Shown: positions 25,716 through 35,005, counted from the first letter of the stretch. The stretch: 64,000 bases of DNA from Clostridiales bacterium UBA1738 (GCA_002315735.1 DCIA01000003.1:6802-70801); one strand, 5' to 3'. Notes: generated from the letters alone by a model not told the origin. Numbers and translations: made by a program.

Positions 25716-27428
25716 CTAGAATCTATCTCTCTTTTTGTATGTTGTGTGAAGTAGTTCGTGAGCCTTGTGTGAACATGGTTCGCCGAAATATTCCTTATAA
25801 AGAGCTTGAACATATGGATTCTCATGTGATTTACGAAGTGTTGATGCTTCGTCTTCTTTGTAAAGAGCTTTTGAACGAAGTTCTTTAACATTTACAGTTG
25901 ACTTTGTCTTAGAATCAACGATTGGTTGACCACCACCATGGATACATCCACCCGGACAAGCCATGATTTCGATAAAGTCATAGTGTTCGCCTGCTTTAAC
26001 CTTTTCTAAGATAGTTCTTGCATTCTTTGTGCCGTGAGCGATTGCAACCTTAACATCTTTGCCTGCAATTTTAAGAGTAGCTTCTTTAACACCTTCTAAG
26101 CCACGAACAGCAGTTACATTTAGATTATCAAGAGGCTTCTTTTCAAGAATTTCATATACTGTACGGATAGCAGCTTCCATAACACCGCCTGTTGTACCGA
26201 ATATAACACCGGCACCTGTTGCCATACCGAATGGCTCATCGAATTCTTCATCAGGAAGTGAGTTGAAGTCGATACCTGCTTGCTTAATCATTCTTGCAAG
26301 TTCTCTTGTTGTAAGTGATGCATCGATATCTTGATGTTCTTCTCTTGAAATTTCAAACTTCTTTGAAGTACATGGCATAACTGCTACTGAGTAGATGTTT
26401 GCCTTGTCAATACCTGCTTTTTCAGCATAGTATGATTTTATAACTGCACCAAACATTTCCATTGGAGATTTTGCAGTTGAAAGGTTGTCGATAAATTCCG
26501 GATAATAGTGTTCGCAGAACTTAACCCAACCAGGTGAACATGAAGTGATAAGTGGAAGTTTTTCTTGTTTTGTAAATCTTTCGATAAATTCTGTTCCCTC
26601 TTCCATAATTGTAAGGTCAGCAGTAGTATCTGTATCAAATACTTTATCAAAACCAAGTCTACGAAGAGCTGCAACCATCTTACCTGTAACAGGTGTTCCG
26701 ATTGGAAGACCAAATTCTTCGCCAAGAGCTGCACGAACAGCAGGAGCTGTTTGAACAACAACGTGCTTTTCAGGATTGTCGATTGCTTTCTTAACCTGTG
26801 GAATATGAGTTTTTTCATATAATGCACCAACAGGACAAGCAACGATACATTGTCCGCAATATACGCAGGCAACATCTTTCATTGGCTGTTCAAATGCTGC
26901 ACGAACTTCTGTTGAGAAGCCACGATTTACAGCAGAAATAACTGAAATATCTTGGTTATCACAAGCTGCGATACATCTTCTGCAAAGTACGCACTTGTTA
27001 TTATCTCTAACTAGTGATGTTGAAGAATCATCAATTTCGTGAGCGATATTTTCGCCATCAAAACGGATTTCGTCGATTCCAAGTTCTTCAGCAAGTGTTT
27101 GAAGTTCACAGTTTTTGCTTCTTACACATGTTAGACATTTTCTTTCATGGTTTGAAAGAATAAGTTCAAGTGTTGCACGACGAGCATTACGAACCTTTTC
27201 AGTGTTTGTAAATACTTCGATACCTTCTGCAACAGGATATACACAGGCAGCTTGTAATGCTCTTGCACCTTTAACTTCTACAAGACACATTCTACAAGCA
27301 CCGATTTGGTTTAAATCTTTAAGATAACATAAGGTAGGAATGTTGATACCAACCTCACGAGCAGCTTCAAGAATGGTTGTTCCTTCTTGAACACTAACTT
27401 CTTGACCGTTTATTTTTAAGTTTACCAT
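25716..27428 (-). CDS. hydA: [FeFe] hydrogenase catalytic subunit (HydA, multi-subunit NADH-linked type)
   Basis: The 570-residue protein holds, in order: a plant-type [2Fe-2S] domain (Cys34, 45, 48, 62), a His94/Cys98-101-107 cluster, two [4Fe-4S] ferredoxin motifs (Cys146-149-152-156; 188-191-194-198) and the H-cluster domain. L1 is TSCSPGW (295-301), L2 is MPCTSKK (351-357) and L3 is MACPGGCIHGGG. The layout matches HydA of trimeric enzymes that couple NADH and reduced ferredoxin to H2. L1 has Ser where the common motif is TSCCPxW. I use ATG 27428; an ATG at 27437 is also possible. It follows the NuoE- and NuoF-like subunits. Confidence 0.95.
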   Translation of the reverse strand: MVNLKINGQEVSVQEGTTILEAAREVGINIPTLCYLKDLNQIGACRMCLVEVKGARALQAACVYPVAEGIEVFTNTEKVRNARRATLELILSNHERKCLTCVRSKNCELQTLAEELGIDEIRFDGENIAHEIDDSSTSLVRDNNKCVLCRRCIAACDNQDISVISAVNRGFSTEVRAAFEQPMKDVACVYCGQCIVACPVGALYEKTHIPQVKKAIDNPEKHVVVQTAPAVRAALGEEFGLPIGTPVTGKMVAALRRLGFDKVFDTDTTADLTIMEEGTEFIERFTKQEKLPLITSCSPGWVKFCEHYYPEFIDNLSTAKSPMEMFGAVIKSYYAEKAGIDKANIYSVAVMPCTSKKFEISREEHQDIDASLTTRELARMIKQAGIDFNSLPDEEFDEPFGMATGAGVIFGTTGGVMEAAIRTVYEILEKKPLDNLNVTAVRGLEGVKEATLKIAGKDVKVAIAHGTKNARTILEKVKAGEHYDFIEIMACPGGCIHGGGQPIVDSKTKSTVNVKELRSKALYKEDEASTLRKSHENPYVQALYKEYFGEPCSHKAHELLHTTYKKRDRF

Positions 27429-27447
27429 CTTATTCATTCCTTTCCTA

Positions 27448-29322
27448 TTAATCTTTATAAATTGCACCGAACTTACAAGCAGCTTGACAAGCTCCGCACT
27501 TAACACACTTAGTTTGGTCTATAACAAATGGTGACTTAATTTCGCCGGAGATAGCACCAGCCGGACATTGTCTTGAACATAAGCTACAACCTTTACACTT
27601 ATCAGGATCAATCTTGTATTGTGCCAAAGACTTACATACATGAGCCGGACACTTCTTATCTTGAACGTGAGCAATATATTCATCTCTAAAATAACGAAGA
27701 GTTGATAGAACAGGGTTTGGAGCAGTTTGTCCAAGACCACAAAGTGCAGAAGACTTGATTGCATAGCAAAGTTCTTCAAGTTTATCAATATCTTCCATTG
27801 TTCCTTTACCATCAGTAATCTTTGTTAAGATTTCCAAAAGTCTCTTTGTACCGATTCTACATGGAGCACACTTACCACATGATTCATCAACAGTAAATTC
27901 TAAGAAGAATTTAGCGATATCAACCATACAGTTGTCTTCGTCCATAACGATAAGTCCGCCTGAACCCATCATTGAACCGATTGCGATTAGTGAGTCATAA
28001 TCGATTGCTGTATCGATTAGAGATGCAGGGATACATCCGCCTGAAGGACCGCCTGTTTGAGCAGCCTTAAACTTCTTGCCGTTTGGAATACCACCACCGA
28101 TATCTTCGATGATTTCACGAAGTGTTGTACCCATTGGGATTTCAACAAGACCTGTGTTGTGAATCTTACCGCCAAGAGCGAATACCTTTGTACCCTTTGA
28201 CTTTTCAGTACCCATTGATGCGAACCAATCAGCACCGTTTAAGATGATTTGGCAAATATTTGCGTAAGTTTCAACATTGTTAAGAAGTGTTGGCTTGCCC
28301 CATAGACCCTTGATAGCCGGGAATGGAGGACGAGGACGAGGTTCACCTCTCTTACCTTCGATAGAAGTAAGAAGTGCTGTTTCTTCACCACAAACGAAAG
28401 CACCTGCACCAAGACGAATGTCAAGGTCAAAGTTAAAGCCTGTGCCGAAGATATCCTTTCCTAATAGTCCGTATTCTCTTGCTTGATTTATAGCAATTCT
28501 AAGTCTGTCAACAGCGATTGGGTATTCAGCTCTGATATAGATATAACCTTGGTCAGCACCTATTGCATAGCCTGCGATAGCCATAGCTTCGATAACTGTA
28601 TGAGGGTCACCTTCCAAAACTGAACGGTCCATGAATGCACCCGGGTCACCTTCGTCGGCGTTACAGCAAACATACTTTTGATCGCCTTGTGCGTCATGAG
28701 TAAATTGCCATTTCATACCTGTTGGGAATCCGCCGCCGCCACGGCCACGAAGGCCTGAATCTTTAATAATTTTGATAACGTCTTCAGGTGACATTTCTTT
28801 AAGAACTTTGCCTAAAGCCTTGTAACCGTCAAGAGCGATATATTCTTCGATATTTTCAGGGTTAATAACACCACAGTTACGAAGTGCAACACGGTGTTGT
28901 TTTGCATAGAATGTAGTTTCATTAAGTGACTTAATACCGTTATCAGTAACAGTTTCATCGTAAAGAAGTCTTGTAACAACGTTACCCTTTACCAAGTGTT
29001 CTTCAACGATTTCTTTAACATCTTCTGCTTTAACTCTGCTGTAGAAAGCACCTTCCGGATAAACAACTACGACAGGGCCTAATGCACAAAGACCGAAACA
29101 ACCTGTTTGAACAAGTTGAACTTCATTTTCAAGACCATTTTCAGCAATGTATTTTTTGAATTCTTCTTGTAAAGTTACAGAACCTGATGATGTACAACCT
29201 GTACCACCACAAACTAAAACTTGGGCTCTGTAAGAACCTTTAGCTCCGTCATTTCCTTTACGAAGATTTACATTTGCAAAAGCATTATCACGAATTTGTT
29301 GTAATTCTTCCAAGCTTTTCAT
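27448..29322 (-). CDS. hydB: NuoF-like NADH-binding subunit of the hydrogenase (HydB)
   Basis: The 624-residue protein has a thioredoxin-like [2Fe-2S] N-terminal domain (VCGGTGCTSSG, QTGCFGLCALGP), then the NuoF core. The core shows the NADH site GLRGRGGGGFPTG, the FMN-region motif GAGAFVCGEETALL and the [4Fe-4S] motif ESCGKCAPCRIG. A C-terminal two-cluster ferredoxin domain ends it (CKGCSLCSRQCP; CVKCGACQAACK). This is the flavin subunit where electron bifurcation is thought to occur. A 171-base gap separates it from the upstream NuoE-like gene, and hydA follows. Confidence 0.95.
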   Translation of the reverse strand: MKSLEELQQIRDNAFANVNLRKGNDGAKGSYRAQVLVCGGTGCTSSGSVTLQEEFKKYIAENGLENEVQLVQTGCFGLCALGPVVVVYPEGAFYSRVKAEDVKEIVEEHLVKGNVVTRLLYDETVTDNGIKSLNETTFYAKQHRVALRNCGVINPENIEEYIALDGYKALGKVLKEMSPEDVIKIIKDSGLRGRGGGGFPTGMKWQFTHDAQGDQKYVCCNADEGDPGAFMDRSVLEGDPHTVIEAMAIAGYAIGADQGYIYIRAEYPIAVDRLRIAINQAREYGLLGKDIFGTGFNFDLDIRLGAGAFVCGEETALLTSIEGKRGEPRPRPPFPAIKGLWGKPTLLNNVETYANICQIILNGADWFASMGTEKSKGTKVFALGGKIHNTGLVEIPMGTTLREIIEDIGGGIPNGKKFKAAQTGGPSGGCIPASLIDTAIDYDSLIAIGSMMGSGGLIVMDEDNCMVDIAKFFLEFTVDESCGKCAPCRIGTKRLLEILTKITDGKGTMEDIDKLEELCYAIKSSALCGLGQTAPNPVLSTLRYFRDEYIAHVQDKKCPAHVCKSLAQYKIDPDKCKGCSLCSRQCPAGAISGEIKSPFVIDQTKCVKCGACQAACKFGAIYKD

Positions 29323-29493
29323 AAGTTTTCCTCCTAAAATTATAGATCATATTTGATTATCATTTTAACAAATGATATTAATTTATATATATCAAAGTAA
29401 ACGCTTTGTCTATGTATAAATCACAATCGTTTTCGGCAAATTTGAGTTTGCCAAGGCACGACATAAGCGCTTTTTTAAGTAAGACTAAAAAAA
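29323..29493 (-). other. Gap between hydC and hydB with inverted repeats
   Basis: The spacer has AAGACTAA-AAAAA-TTAGTCTT just after hydC and GGCAAATTTGAGTTTGCC further on. A Rex-like half site TTGTTAA and a weak cre-like sequence (29396-29409) are also present. No T-run follows the hairpins, so they look like processing or pausing structures rather than a terminator. Confidence 0.4.
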
Positions 29494-29988
29494 TTAGTCT
29501 TGATATTTAGCAAAAATATCGTCCAAATCTGCCGGAGTTAATCTGCCGTAAACAGCATCATTAACTGTCAAAACCGGAGCCAAACCGCAAGCACCGATAC
29601 AACGAGTTGCACTAAGAGAGAATTTTCCGTCAGCAGTACATTCGCCAACACCGATACCTAAACGTTCTTGAATCTTTTCGATAAGAACACCTGAGCCCTT
29701 AACGTAGCAAGCTGTACCAAGACATACAGCAACTTCGTACTTACCCTTTGGATATAGCGAGAATTGTGTGTAGAAAGTAACAATTCCGTAGATTTCAGCA
29801 AGAGGAACATTAAGTCCGTCTGAAATCATTTTTTGAACTTCAATCGGCAGATATCCGTAAACATCTTGTGCTTCATGAAGAACAGGGATTGTAGCACCGG
29901 CCTCGCCTTTGTGTTTTGCGATTATTTCTTGTAGTTTTGCTTCTTGTTCTTTTGTACCGTTAAATGGTACACTGATTGGATTGCTCAT
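29494..29988 (-). CDS. hydC: NuoE-like [2Fe-2S] subunit of the hydrogenase (HydC)
   Basis: The 164-residue thioredoxin-like ferredoxin has the four NuoE cysteines in CLGTACYVKG and TRCIGACGLAP. It shuttles electrons with the HydB flavin site. I use ATG 29988, behind AGGAGGATACAA. It leads the hydC-hydB-hydA operon and has a Rex-like operator upstream. Confidence 0.94.
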   Translation of the reverse strand: MSNPISVPFNGTKEQEAKLQEIIAKHKGEAGATIPVLHEAQDVYGYLPIEVQKMISDGLNVPLAEIYGIVTFYTQFSLYPKGKYEVAVCLGTACYVKGSGVLIEKIQERLGIGVGECTADGKFSLSATRCIGACGLAPVLTVNDAVYGRLTPADLDDIFAKYQD

Positions 29989-30027
29989 TTGTATCCTCCT
30001 TATCATATTACAAAAAAGTACAGATTA

Positions 30028-30033
30028 ATTATA
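30028..30033 (-). promoter_or_regulatory. -10 element of the hydrogenase operon
   Basis: A consensus TATAAT lies on the minus strand about 40 bases before the hydC start codon. The matching -35 is poor, so activation or another promoter may contribute. Confidence 0.4.
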
Positions 30034-30090
30034 ACACAAAGTTTTACAAAATGCTACCCTATAAATAAAAAAGTAACAAATTTCTAATAA

Positions 30091-30108
30091 TTGTTAGAAA
30101 ATTAACAA
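30091..30108. promoter_or_regulatory. Rex-like redox operator upstream of hydC-hydB-hydA
   Basis: The 18-base palindrome TTGTTAATTTTCTAACAA (minus strand) differs from the Rex consensus TTGTTAANNNNTTAACAA at a single base. Rex represses fermentative NADH-oxidising genes when NADH is low, which fits an NADH-linked hydrogenase. It lies about 60 bases upstream of the -10, so the operative promoter may be a different one. No rex gene is in this window. Confidence 0.65.
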
Positions 30109-30134
30109 AAAATAATGCTCTTATTAAGCAAAAT

Positions 30135-30169
30135 GACCGAAAGATGCTTGTATTTAAGCATCTTCGGTC
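30135..30169 (-). terminator. Terminator overlapping the rmuC stop codon
   Basis: GACCGAAAGATGC and GCATCTTCGGTC form a long stem across the rmuC 3' end. T-rich sequence follows on the minus strand. Confidence 0.7.
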
Positions 30170-31398
30170 AAAAAAGTATCTGTATTTTCTCCATTTAGAC
30201 TCTCTACGTCCTTTAATTTTTTTTGGATTGCACGAGTTCTTACACCGACTAGTTTGTCAAGTTCTTTGTTTGCCTGTTCAAGCCTTGACTGCGTTGCCTC
30301 TAAAACTGTTCCGAATTTATCAAATTCTGTCTTTACAGAGGATAGGATATTCCAAACCTCAACACTTCTTTTTTGGATTGCCAAGGTCTTAAAGCCCATT
30401 TGCAAGGAATTTAACAGTGCCGCCATTGTGCTTGGGCCTGCAATGTTGACTTTATATGTATTTTGCAAGGTTTCAACCATTCCCTGATTTACAACCTCTG
30501 CATAAAGCCCCTCAAACGGCAAAAACATTATTGCAAAATCTGTTGTGTATGGTGGTTCTATATATTTATCGTGGATATCCTTTGCAAAAAGTTTGATTCG
30601 TGAAAGCAGAGTATTCATAGCCGTTTTAATTTGCTCTTGCTCCCCTGTTTCGTATGCAGATTGAAGTTCATAAAAGGCATCTCCCGGAAATTTTGAGTCA
30701 ATCGGTAGATAAACAAAGCCGTTCTCGTTTGGCATTTTTACTGCAAATTCAACAGGGTTACGGCTTCCCGGAACAGTAACAACATTTTCGTCGAATTGTT
30801 CGGGGGATAAAATCTCTTTTAAAATTGCTCCGAGTTGAATTTCGCCTAAAATACCTCTTGTTTTAACATTTGACAATACTTTTTTTAGGTCACCGACGCC
30901 AACTGCCAGATTTTGCATTTCGCCAAGACCTTTATAAACCTGCTCTAATCGCTCGCTTACCATTTTGAAAGACTTTGACATATTTTCTTCCAGTGTTTTT
31001 TGGAGTTTTTCATCAACAGTCTTTCGCATATCTTCAAGTTTTTTTGCGTTATCGTCTTGCATCTTTAAAAGGCTTTTGGTCATTGTTTCTCGCATCTGGT
31101 CAAGCTTTTGCTCATTATTTTGCTCAAAAGTTTTAAAACGCTCTTCCATTTGCGAAAGACTTCCGACAACCGCCTTATTCATTTCGGACTGCTTTTCGGT
31201 AATATTTTTATCAATCTCCAAAAACTTTTTTGATTGATATTCGTCGGTATTCTTTTGGTTTTGCGATATCGTATCACCAAGAATTTTTATGGTTTCTAAA
31301 ATTCTTCCGTCACCGGAAGGCTCATTTTTCCTAAATAGTAATATTGCCAAAAGAATAATCGAAAGAATAATTAAAATAATTAGTAAAATATCGGTCAT
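30154..31398 (-). CDS. rmuC: RmuC-family DNA recombination protein
   Basis: The 414-residue protein has an N-terminal membrane segment (about 3-22), a long coiled coil (about 40-165) and the RmuC domain. That domain shows RGILGEIQLGAILKEIL, LPIDSKFPGDAFYEL and IMFLPFEGLYAEVV. RmuC proteins have a nuclease-like fold and limit inversions at short repeats, but the activity is not well defined. It follows the nif3-like gene by 13 bases on the same strand. Confidence 0.92.
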   Translation of the reverse strand: MTDILLIILIILSIILLAILLFRKNEPSGDGRILETIKILGDTISQNQKNTDEYQSKKFLEIDKNITEKQSEMNKAVVGSLSQMEERFKTFEQNNEQKLDQMRETMTKSLLKMQDDNAKKLEDMRKTVDEKLQKTLEENMSKSFKMVSERLEQVYKGLGEMQNLAVGVGDLKKVLSNVKTRGILGEIQLGAILKEILSPEQFDENVVTVPGSRNPVEFAVKMPNENGFVYLPIDSKFPGDAFYELQSAYETGEQEQIKTAMNTLLSRIKLFAKDIHDKYIEPPYTTDFAIMFLPFEGLYAEVVNQGMVETLQNTYKVNIAGPSTMAALLNSLQMGFKTLAIQKRSVEVWNILSSVKTEFDKFGTVLEATQSRLEQANKELDKLVGVRTRAIQKKLKDVESLNGENTDTFLTEDA

Positions 31399-31411
31399 AA
31401 ATTTTGCTCCT

Positions 31412-32170
31412 TTATTTTATTTTAAAAATATCTGTATTTTTGGATTTTATTAGTTCTAAATCTGTATTTTTTAAGATGTTTTCAAAAATATCTATGACAA
31501 TTATTTCTGTTGGGAAATGCCCTGCATCTATTATTGAAATGCCCGATTCTGTTAAGTTTATCATATCGTGATATTTCATATCGGCAGTTATCATAACATC
31601 TGCGCCCTTATCTATTGCGACAGGAATAGAATCGGAGCAAGCTCCCGAGCCTATTGCAACTCGTGAAATTTTGGCGTCATCACTACCACTGCATCTAACA
31701 AATGGGGTTTTGAGATTTTTCTTAGTAACCTTAATAAATTCAGAAAAAGTTAAAGGGTTTTTTAGGTTTCCGATTCTTCCAAGTCCGGTATCTTCAAGAT
31801 TTTCCACATCAGTAAGATCAAAAAGTTTTGCAAGTTTTGCATTTATGCCGTTTTTACCCACATCGCAATTTGTATGAGCGGCATAAACTGCAATATTATT
31901 TGACATTAGAGATAACAAAACTTTTCCCTCTATGGTATCGCTTGTGATTTTTTTTGTTCCGCCAAACAAAATTGGGTGGTGTGAAATTATAAGGTCAACG
32001 CCGTTTTCTATCGCTTCTGTCGCTGTGTTATAGCAGACATCAAGAGTTATTAAAACTTTTTTTACTTCCTTTTCCCTATCTCCTAACAATAGCCCGACAT
32101 TGTCCCACTCGTATGCATCGGATAGGGGGAATTCCTTTTCTATTAAGGTTGCAATTTCAAATAATTTCAT
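31412..32170 (-). CDS. Nif3-like dinuclear metal protein (YqfO family)
   Basis: The 252-residue protein has the metal ligands in SHHPILFGG, AAHTNCD and DAGHFPTE. It lacks the CutA-like insert of longer members. It is annotated elsewhere as GTP cyclohydrolase I type 2, but the function is uncertain. It overlaps trmK by 4 bases; trmK-nif3 is a conserved pairing in Firmicutes. Confidence 0.92.
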   Translation of the reverse strand: MKLFEIATLIEKEFPLSDAYEWDNVGLLLGDREKEVKKVLITLDVCYNTATEAIENGVDLIISHHPILFGGTKKITSDTIEGKVLLSLMSNNIAVYAAHTNCDVGKNGINAKLAKLFDLTDVENLEDTGLGRIGNLKNPLTFSEFIKVTKKNLKTPFVRCSGSDDAKISRVAIGSGACSDSIPVAIDKGADVMITADMKYHDMINLTESGISIIDAGHFPTEIIVIDIFENILKNTDLELIKSKNTDIFKIK

Positions 32171-32829
32171 ATCTTTTCCTCCAAACTTTTGGCTTTATCA
32201 AGCAGTAATTTTGCCTTTTCGATTTCTAAAATATCCGTATTTGTGCCTTTTGAAAGACCGTCGTAACACTTTTTAAATTCTCTGATTTTCTTTTGCAATA
32301 AATCTGAAAATAGTGGGTGAGTATATAGCGACTTTGGAAGATGCAAGAAAAATTCATCTTCCGGAACTTTCATATTCCCTTTTTCGCAGATTATCAAATT
32401 ATATATCTTAAACCCCTCTTTTGCAAGGTCTTCTTTTATGATAGTAAATCCGTTTTCGATCAAAAATTTTCTAAGCTCTTTTTGCGAATTCATAGGTTGT
32501 AATAATAGTCTTGCAGAAAGTGCCTTTTCAAAATCGGCAGAAATAATCTTTTCAATCAGTTCCCCACCCATTCCGGCAATTATTATCTCATCGGCATCTC
32601 CAATATTTAGTGGTGCAAGACCACTTCCTAATCTTAACTCAATATTTTGATTGTTTTTTATAACATTTTTTTCGGCATTTTTAAGCGGACCAATGTTCAC
32701 ATCGGTTGCAATAACCTGTTTTCCCATCTTCGCAAGTTCAATCGGGAGATATGCATGGTCAGTTCCGATGTCAGCAATCTTGCCTTTTTCTATATTTTCC
32801 AATATCATATTTAATCTTGGAGTAAGCAT
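32167..32829 (-). CDS. trmK: tRNA (adenine22-N1)-methyltransferase
   Basis: The 220-residue SAM-dependent methyltransferase has IADIGTDHAYLPIELA as motif I, ATDVN as motif II and IIAGMGGELI as the catalytic region. TrmK methylates A22 in tRNA-Ser and tRNA-Leu type molecules. I chose ATG 32829 (MLTPRLNMI) behind AGGAAAGGAATATT; an upstream ATG adds six residues that overlap this site. It is coupled to the nif3-like gene. Confidence 0.92.
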   Translation of the reverse strand: MLTPRLNMILENIEKGKIADIGTDHAYLPIELAKMGKQVIATDVNIGPLKNAEKNVIKNNQNIELRLGSGLAPLNIGDADEIIIAGMGGELIEKIISADFEKALSARLLLQPMNSQKELRKFLIENGFTIIKEDLAKEGFKIYNLIICEKGNMKVPEDEFFLHLPKSLYTHPLFSDLLQKKIREFKKCYDGLSKGTNTDILEIEKAKLLLDKAKSLEEKI

Positions 32830-33230
32830 AATATTCCTTTCCTGCATAATTATTTATTTATACAACATTTTTCCACAGGCGTGGATAACTTCTGTAAACC
32901 CCATAAAGCCAATAAATATGCGATTTTGAAAAATTCTATCAATCAAAATCCTACAAAAATCCATAAAATTTTACATAAAAAGTGGAATAACTATAATAAT
33001 AATTTGTAAACCAACGCAATTTTTCCAAATTACCGAAATAAGCCACTTTTTACCCACGATTTTGCAGTGAATAAGATGTGGATAAAGTGGATAACTCAGC
33101 AAAATCGGTTAAAACAGGGCAATTTATCAATGTTATTTACTTTTTTTGGTGTGGATAATAATATTCATTGGTTTACATAATAATTTGCATATTTTTTGTG
33201 AAAAATTAAACGATTTAGTAATATTTAAAA
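32830..33230. other. Non-coding region with a DnaA-box cluster
   Basis: TTTTCCACA (32869-32877), CGTGGATAA (32880-32888), TGTGGATAA (33077-33085), AGTGGATAA (33086-33094) and TGTGGATAA (33150-33158) lie in 290 AT-rich bases with no gene. Two are perfect DnaA boxes and the rest differ by one or two bases. It lies between trmK and the serS terminator. It may be an origin sub-region or a DnaA-titrating or regulatory cluster. Confidence 0.7.
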
Positions 33231-33262
33231 AAACAGAACGAAGCAGTTGCTCCGTTCTGAAT
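33231..33262 (-). terminator. serS terminator
   Basis: CAGAACGGAGCAACTG and its partner TTCGTTCTG fold into a hairpin followed by TTTTTT on the minus strand. Confidence 0.8.
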
Positions 33263-33265
33263 CAA

Positions 33266-34534
33266 TTATTTCTTAATAATATCAGTACCCATATATTGAA
33301 CAAGAGCTTCCGGAACGGTAACTGTACCATCTGCGTTTTGATAATTTTCCAAAATTGCAGCAACTGTTCTTCCGACTGCAAGACCTGAACCGTTTAGTGT
33401 ATGAACAAATTGAGCTTTGTCTTTGGGAGTCTTCTTAAAGCGAATGTTTGCACGGCGTGCTTGGTAATCTTCAAAGTTTGAGCAAGAAGAAATTTCAACA
33501 TATCTTCCGTAACTTGGCATCCAAACTTCTATGTCGTATGTGCAAGCTGATGAGAAACCTAAGTCGCCTGTTGATAGACAAACTACTCTGTAAGGAATGT
33601 TTAGACCTTGTAATAGTCTTTCTGCATCATTTGTAAGTGATTCTAACTCTTCATATGATTTTTCAGGATCGGCAAATTTGACAAGTTCTACCTTATTAAA
33701 TTGGTGTTGTCTTATAAGACCTCTCGTGTCACGACCTGCTGAGCCTGCTTCTGCTCTAAAACATGCTGAATATGCACAGTATTTAACGGGAAGTTTTGTG
33801 CCGTCTAAGATTTCGTCACGGTGTAGGTTTGTAACAGGAACTTCGGCTGTGGGGATTAGGAAATATCCGTTATTTGTTACTTTAAATGCATCTTCTTCGA
33901 ATTTTGGAAGTTGACCTGTGCCGGTCATTGATGCTCTATTTACCATATATGGAGGTAATATTTCTGTGTATCCGTTGTCTGTGTGTGTGTTTAAGAAGTA
34001 TTGAATTACGGCTCTTTCAAGTCTTGCGCCAAGTCCTTTATAAACTGTAAATCTTGTTCCTGAAATTTTGGCACCTCTGTCAAAATCAAGAATATCAAGG
34101 TCTGTTCCTATATCCCAGTGTGCCTTTGCTTCAAAATCAAATTCTCTTGGTGTTGACCAACGACGGACTTCAATATTTTCACTATCGTCAGTTCCTATAG
34201 GTGATTTTGCTGATGGAATATTTGGGATACGAAGCATAAAGTTTCTTAATTCTTCGTCAATGCCCGAAACTTCTGTGTCAAGTTCTTTAATTTCATCAGA
34301 AAGTTTTTTCATTTCTGCAAAAACTTGTGTTGTGTCCTCTCCTGCCTTCTTCATTGCAGGAACTTTCTTTGAAATTTCGTTTTGAGTTGCCTTCATTTGC
34401 TCAACTTTTGCTAAAAGTTCACGGCGCTTTGTGTCAAGTTCAATAGCCGGGCTTATGTCTAAATCATTATTACGATTTTTTAGCGCCTCTCTTATTTTTT
34501 CCGGTTCGGTTCTTAAAACTTTAATGTCTAACAT
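33266..34534 (-). CDS. serS: Seryl-tRNA synthetase
   Basis: The 422-residue class II synthetase has an N-terminal antiparallel coiled-coil arm (about 30-105), motif 2 (CFRAEAGSAGRDTRG) and motif 3 (NGSGLAVGRTVAAI). ATG 34534 is preferred because GGAG sits 9 bases upstream. It follows parA-parB and an unknown membrane protein on the same strand, an order seen in other Clostridia near the origin. There is no T-box leader before it. Confidence 0.97.
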   Translation of the reverse strand: MLDIKVLRTEPEKIREALKNRNNDLDISPAIELDTKRRELLAKVEQMKATQNEISKKVPAMKKAGEDTTQVFAEMKKLSDEIKELDTEVSGIDEELRNFMLRIPNIPSAKSPIGTDDSENIEVRRWSTPREFDFEAKAHWDIGTDLDILDFDRGAKISGTRFTVYKGLGARLERAVIQYFLNTHTDNGYTEILPPYMVNRASMTGTGQLPKFEEDAFKVTNNGYFLIPTAEVPVTNLHRDEILDGTKLPVKYCAYSACFRAEAGSAGRDTRGLIRQHQFNKVELVKFADPEKSYEELESLTNDAERLLQGLNIPYRVVCLSTGDLGFSSACTYDIEVWMPSYGRYVEISSCSNFEDYQARRANIRFKKTPKDKAQFVHTLNGSGLAVGRTVAAILENYQNADGTVTVPEALVQYMGTDIIKK

Positions 34535-34565
34535 TTTATATTTCTCCATTCTGCCTTCTGGCTTG

Positions 34566-35003
34566 TTATTCTGATTTTTTTACCAGTAAATCATAGTAAT
34601 CTTTTTGTGAAGTTGTTAAATCTTCTGTATAAATATTTTTAAGCAGTGTTCTTGCTGCTGATTTGTTACCACTTAAAATTTTCTGCGCAATCGTTGATAA
34701 TAATTTGTAGTTTTCAAGTTCTTTTTTTGTAAGTTCATTTTCTTCTTTTAAGGTTATGTTTTCCTCTTCAAGAGAAGTTTTAGAATCTTTTAACGCTTTG
34801 TTAAGTTCAACTAACTGCATATTTTCTTCACTTACCTGCGCTGCCTTATTAGATAATGAAACTTTTTCTTCTTCATCTTTTGTGATTTTTGACTGGTCTA
34901 GGTGAGTTTGGGCGAAGAAGGAAACAATAATCATTACTATTGCTACAATAAATATCAGCGAAGTGTACATAACTAGTGATTTGTCGTTTTCTTTCTTTTC
35001 CAT
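34566..35003 (-). CDS. Unknown single-pass protein with coiled coil, between parB and serS
   Basis: The 145-residue protein has a short cytoplasmic start, one membrane helix (about 11-31), a long coiled coil (about 40-100, rich in Glu/Lys) and a short globular end (SGNKSAARTLLKNIY, then SQKDYYDLL). Other Clostridia have a small membrane protein (DUF4446) in this spot, but I cannot confirm that it is the same family. It starts two bases after parB ends and probably shares its transcript. Confidence 0.75.
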   Translation of the reverse strand: MEKKENDKSLVMYTSLIFIVAIVMIIVSFFAQTHLDQSKITKDEEEKVSLSNKAAQVSEENMQLVELNKALKDSKTSLEEENITLKEENELTKKELENYKLLSTIAQKILSGNKSAARTLLKNIYTEDLTTSQKDYYDLLVKKSE

Positions 35004-35005
35004 AG

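Noticed and set aside
29396..29409. cre-like AGTAAACGCTTTGT between hydC and hydB
   Set aside because: It matches only about 11 of 14 consensus positions and lies inside an operon, so it is too weak to call.
33146..33388. 80-residue frame in the trmK-serS gap
   Set aside because: It overlaps the DnaA-box cluster, the serS terminator and the serS 3' end, has no ribosome site and is not conserved-looking.
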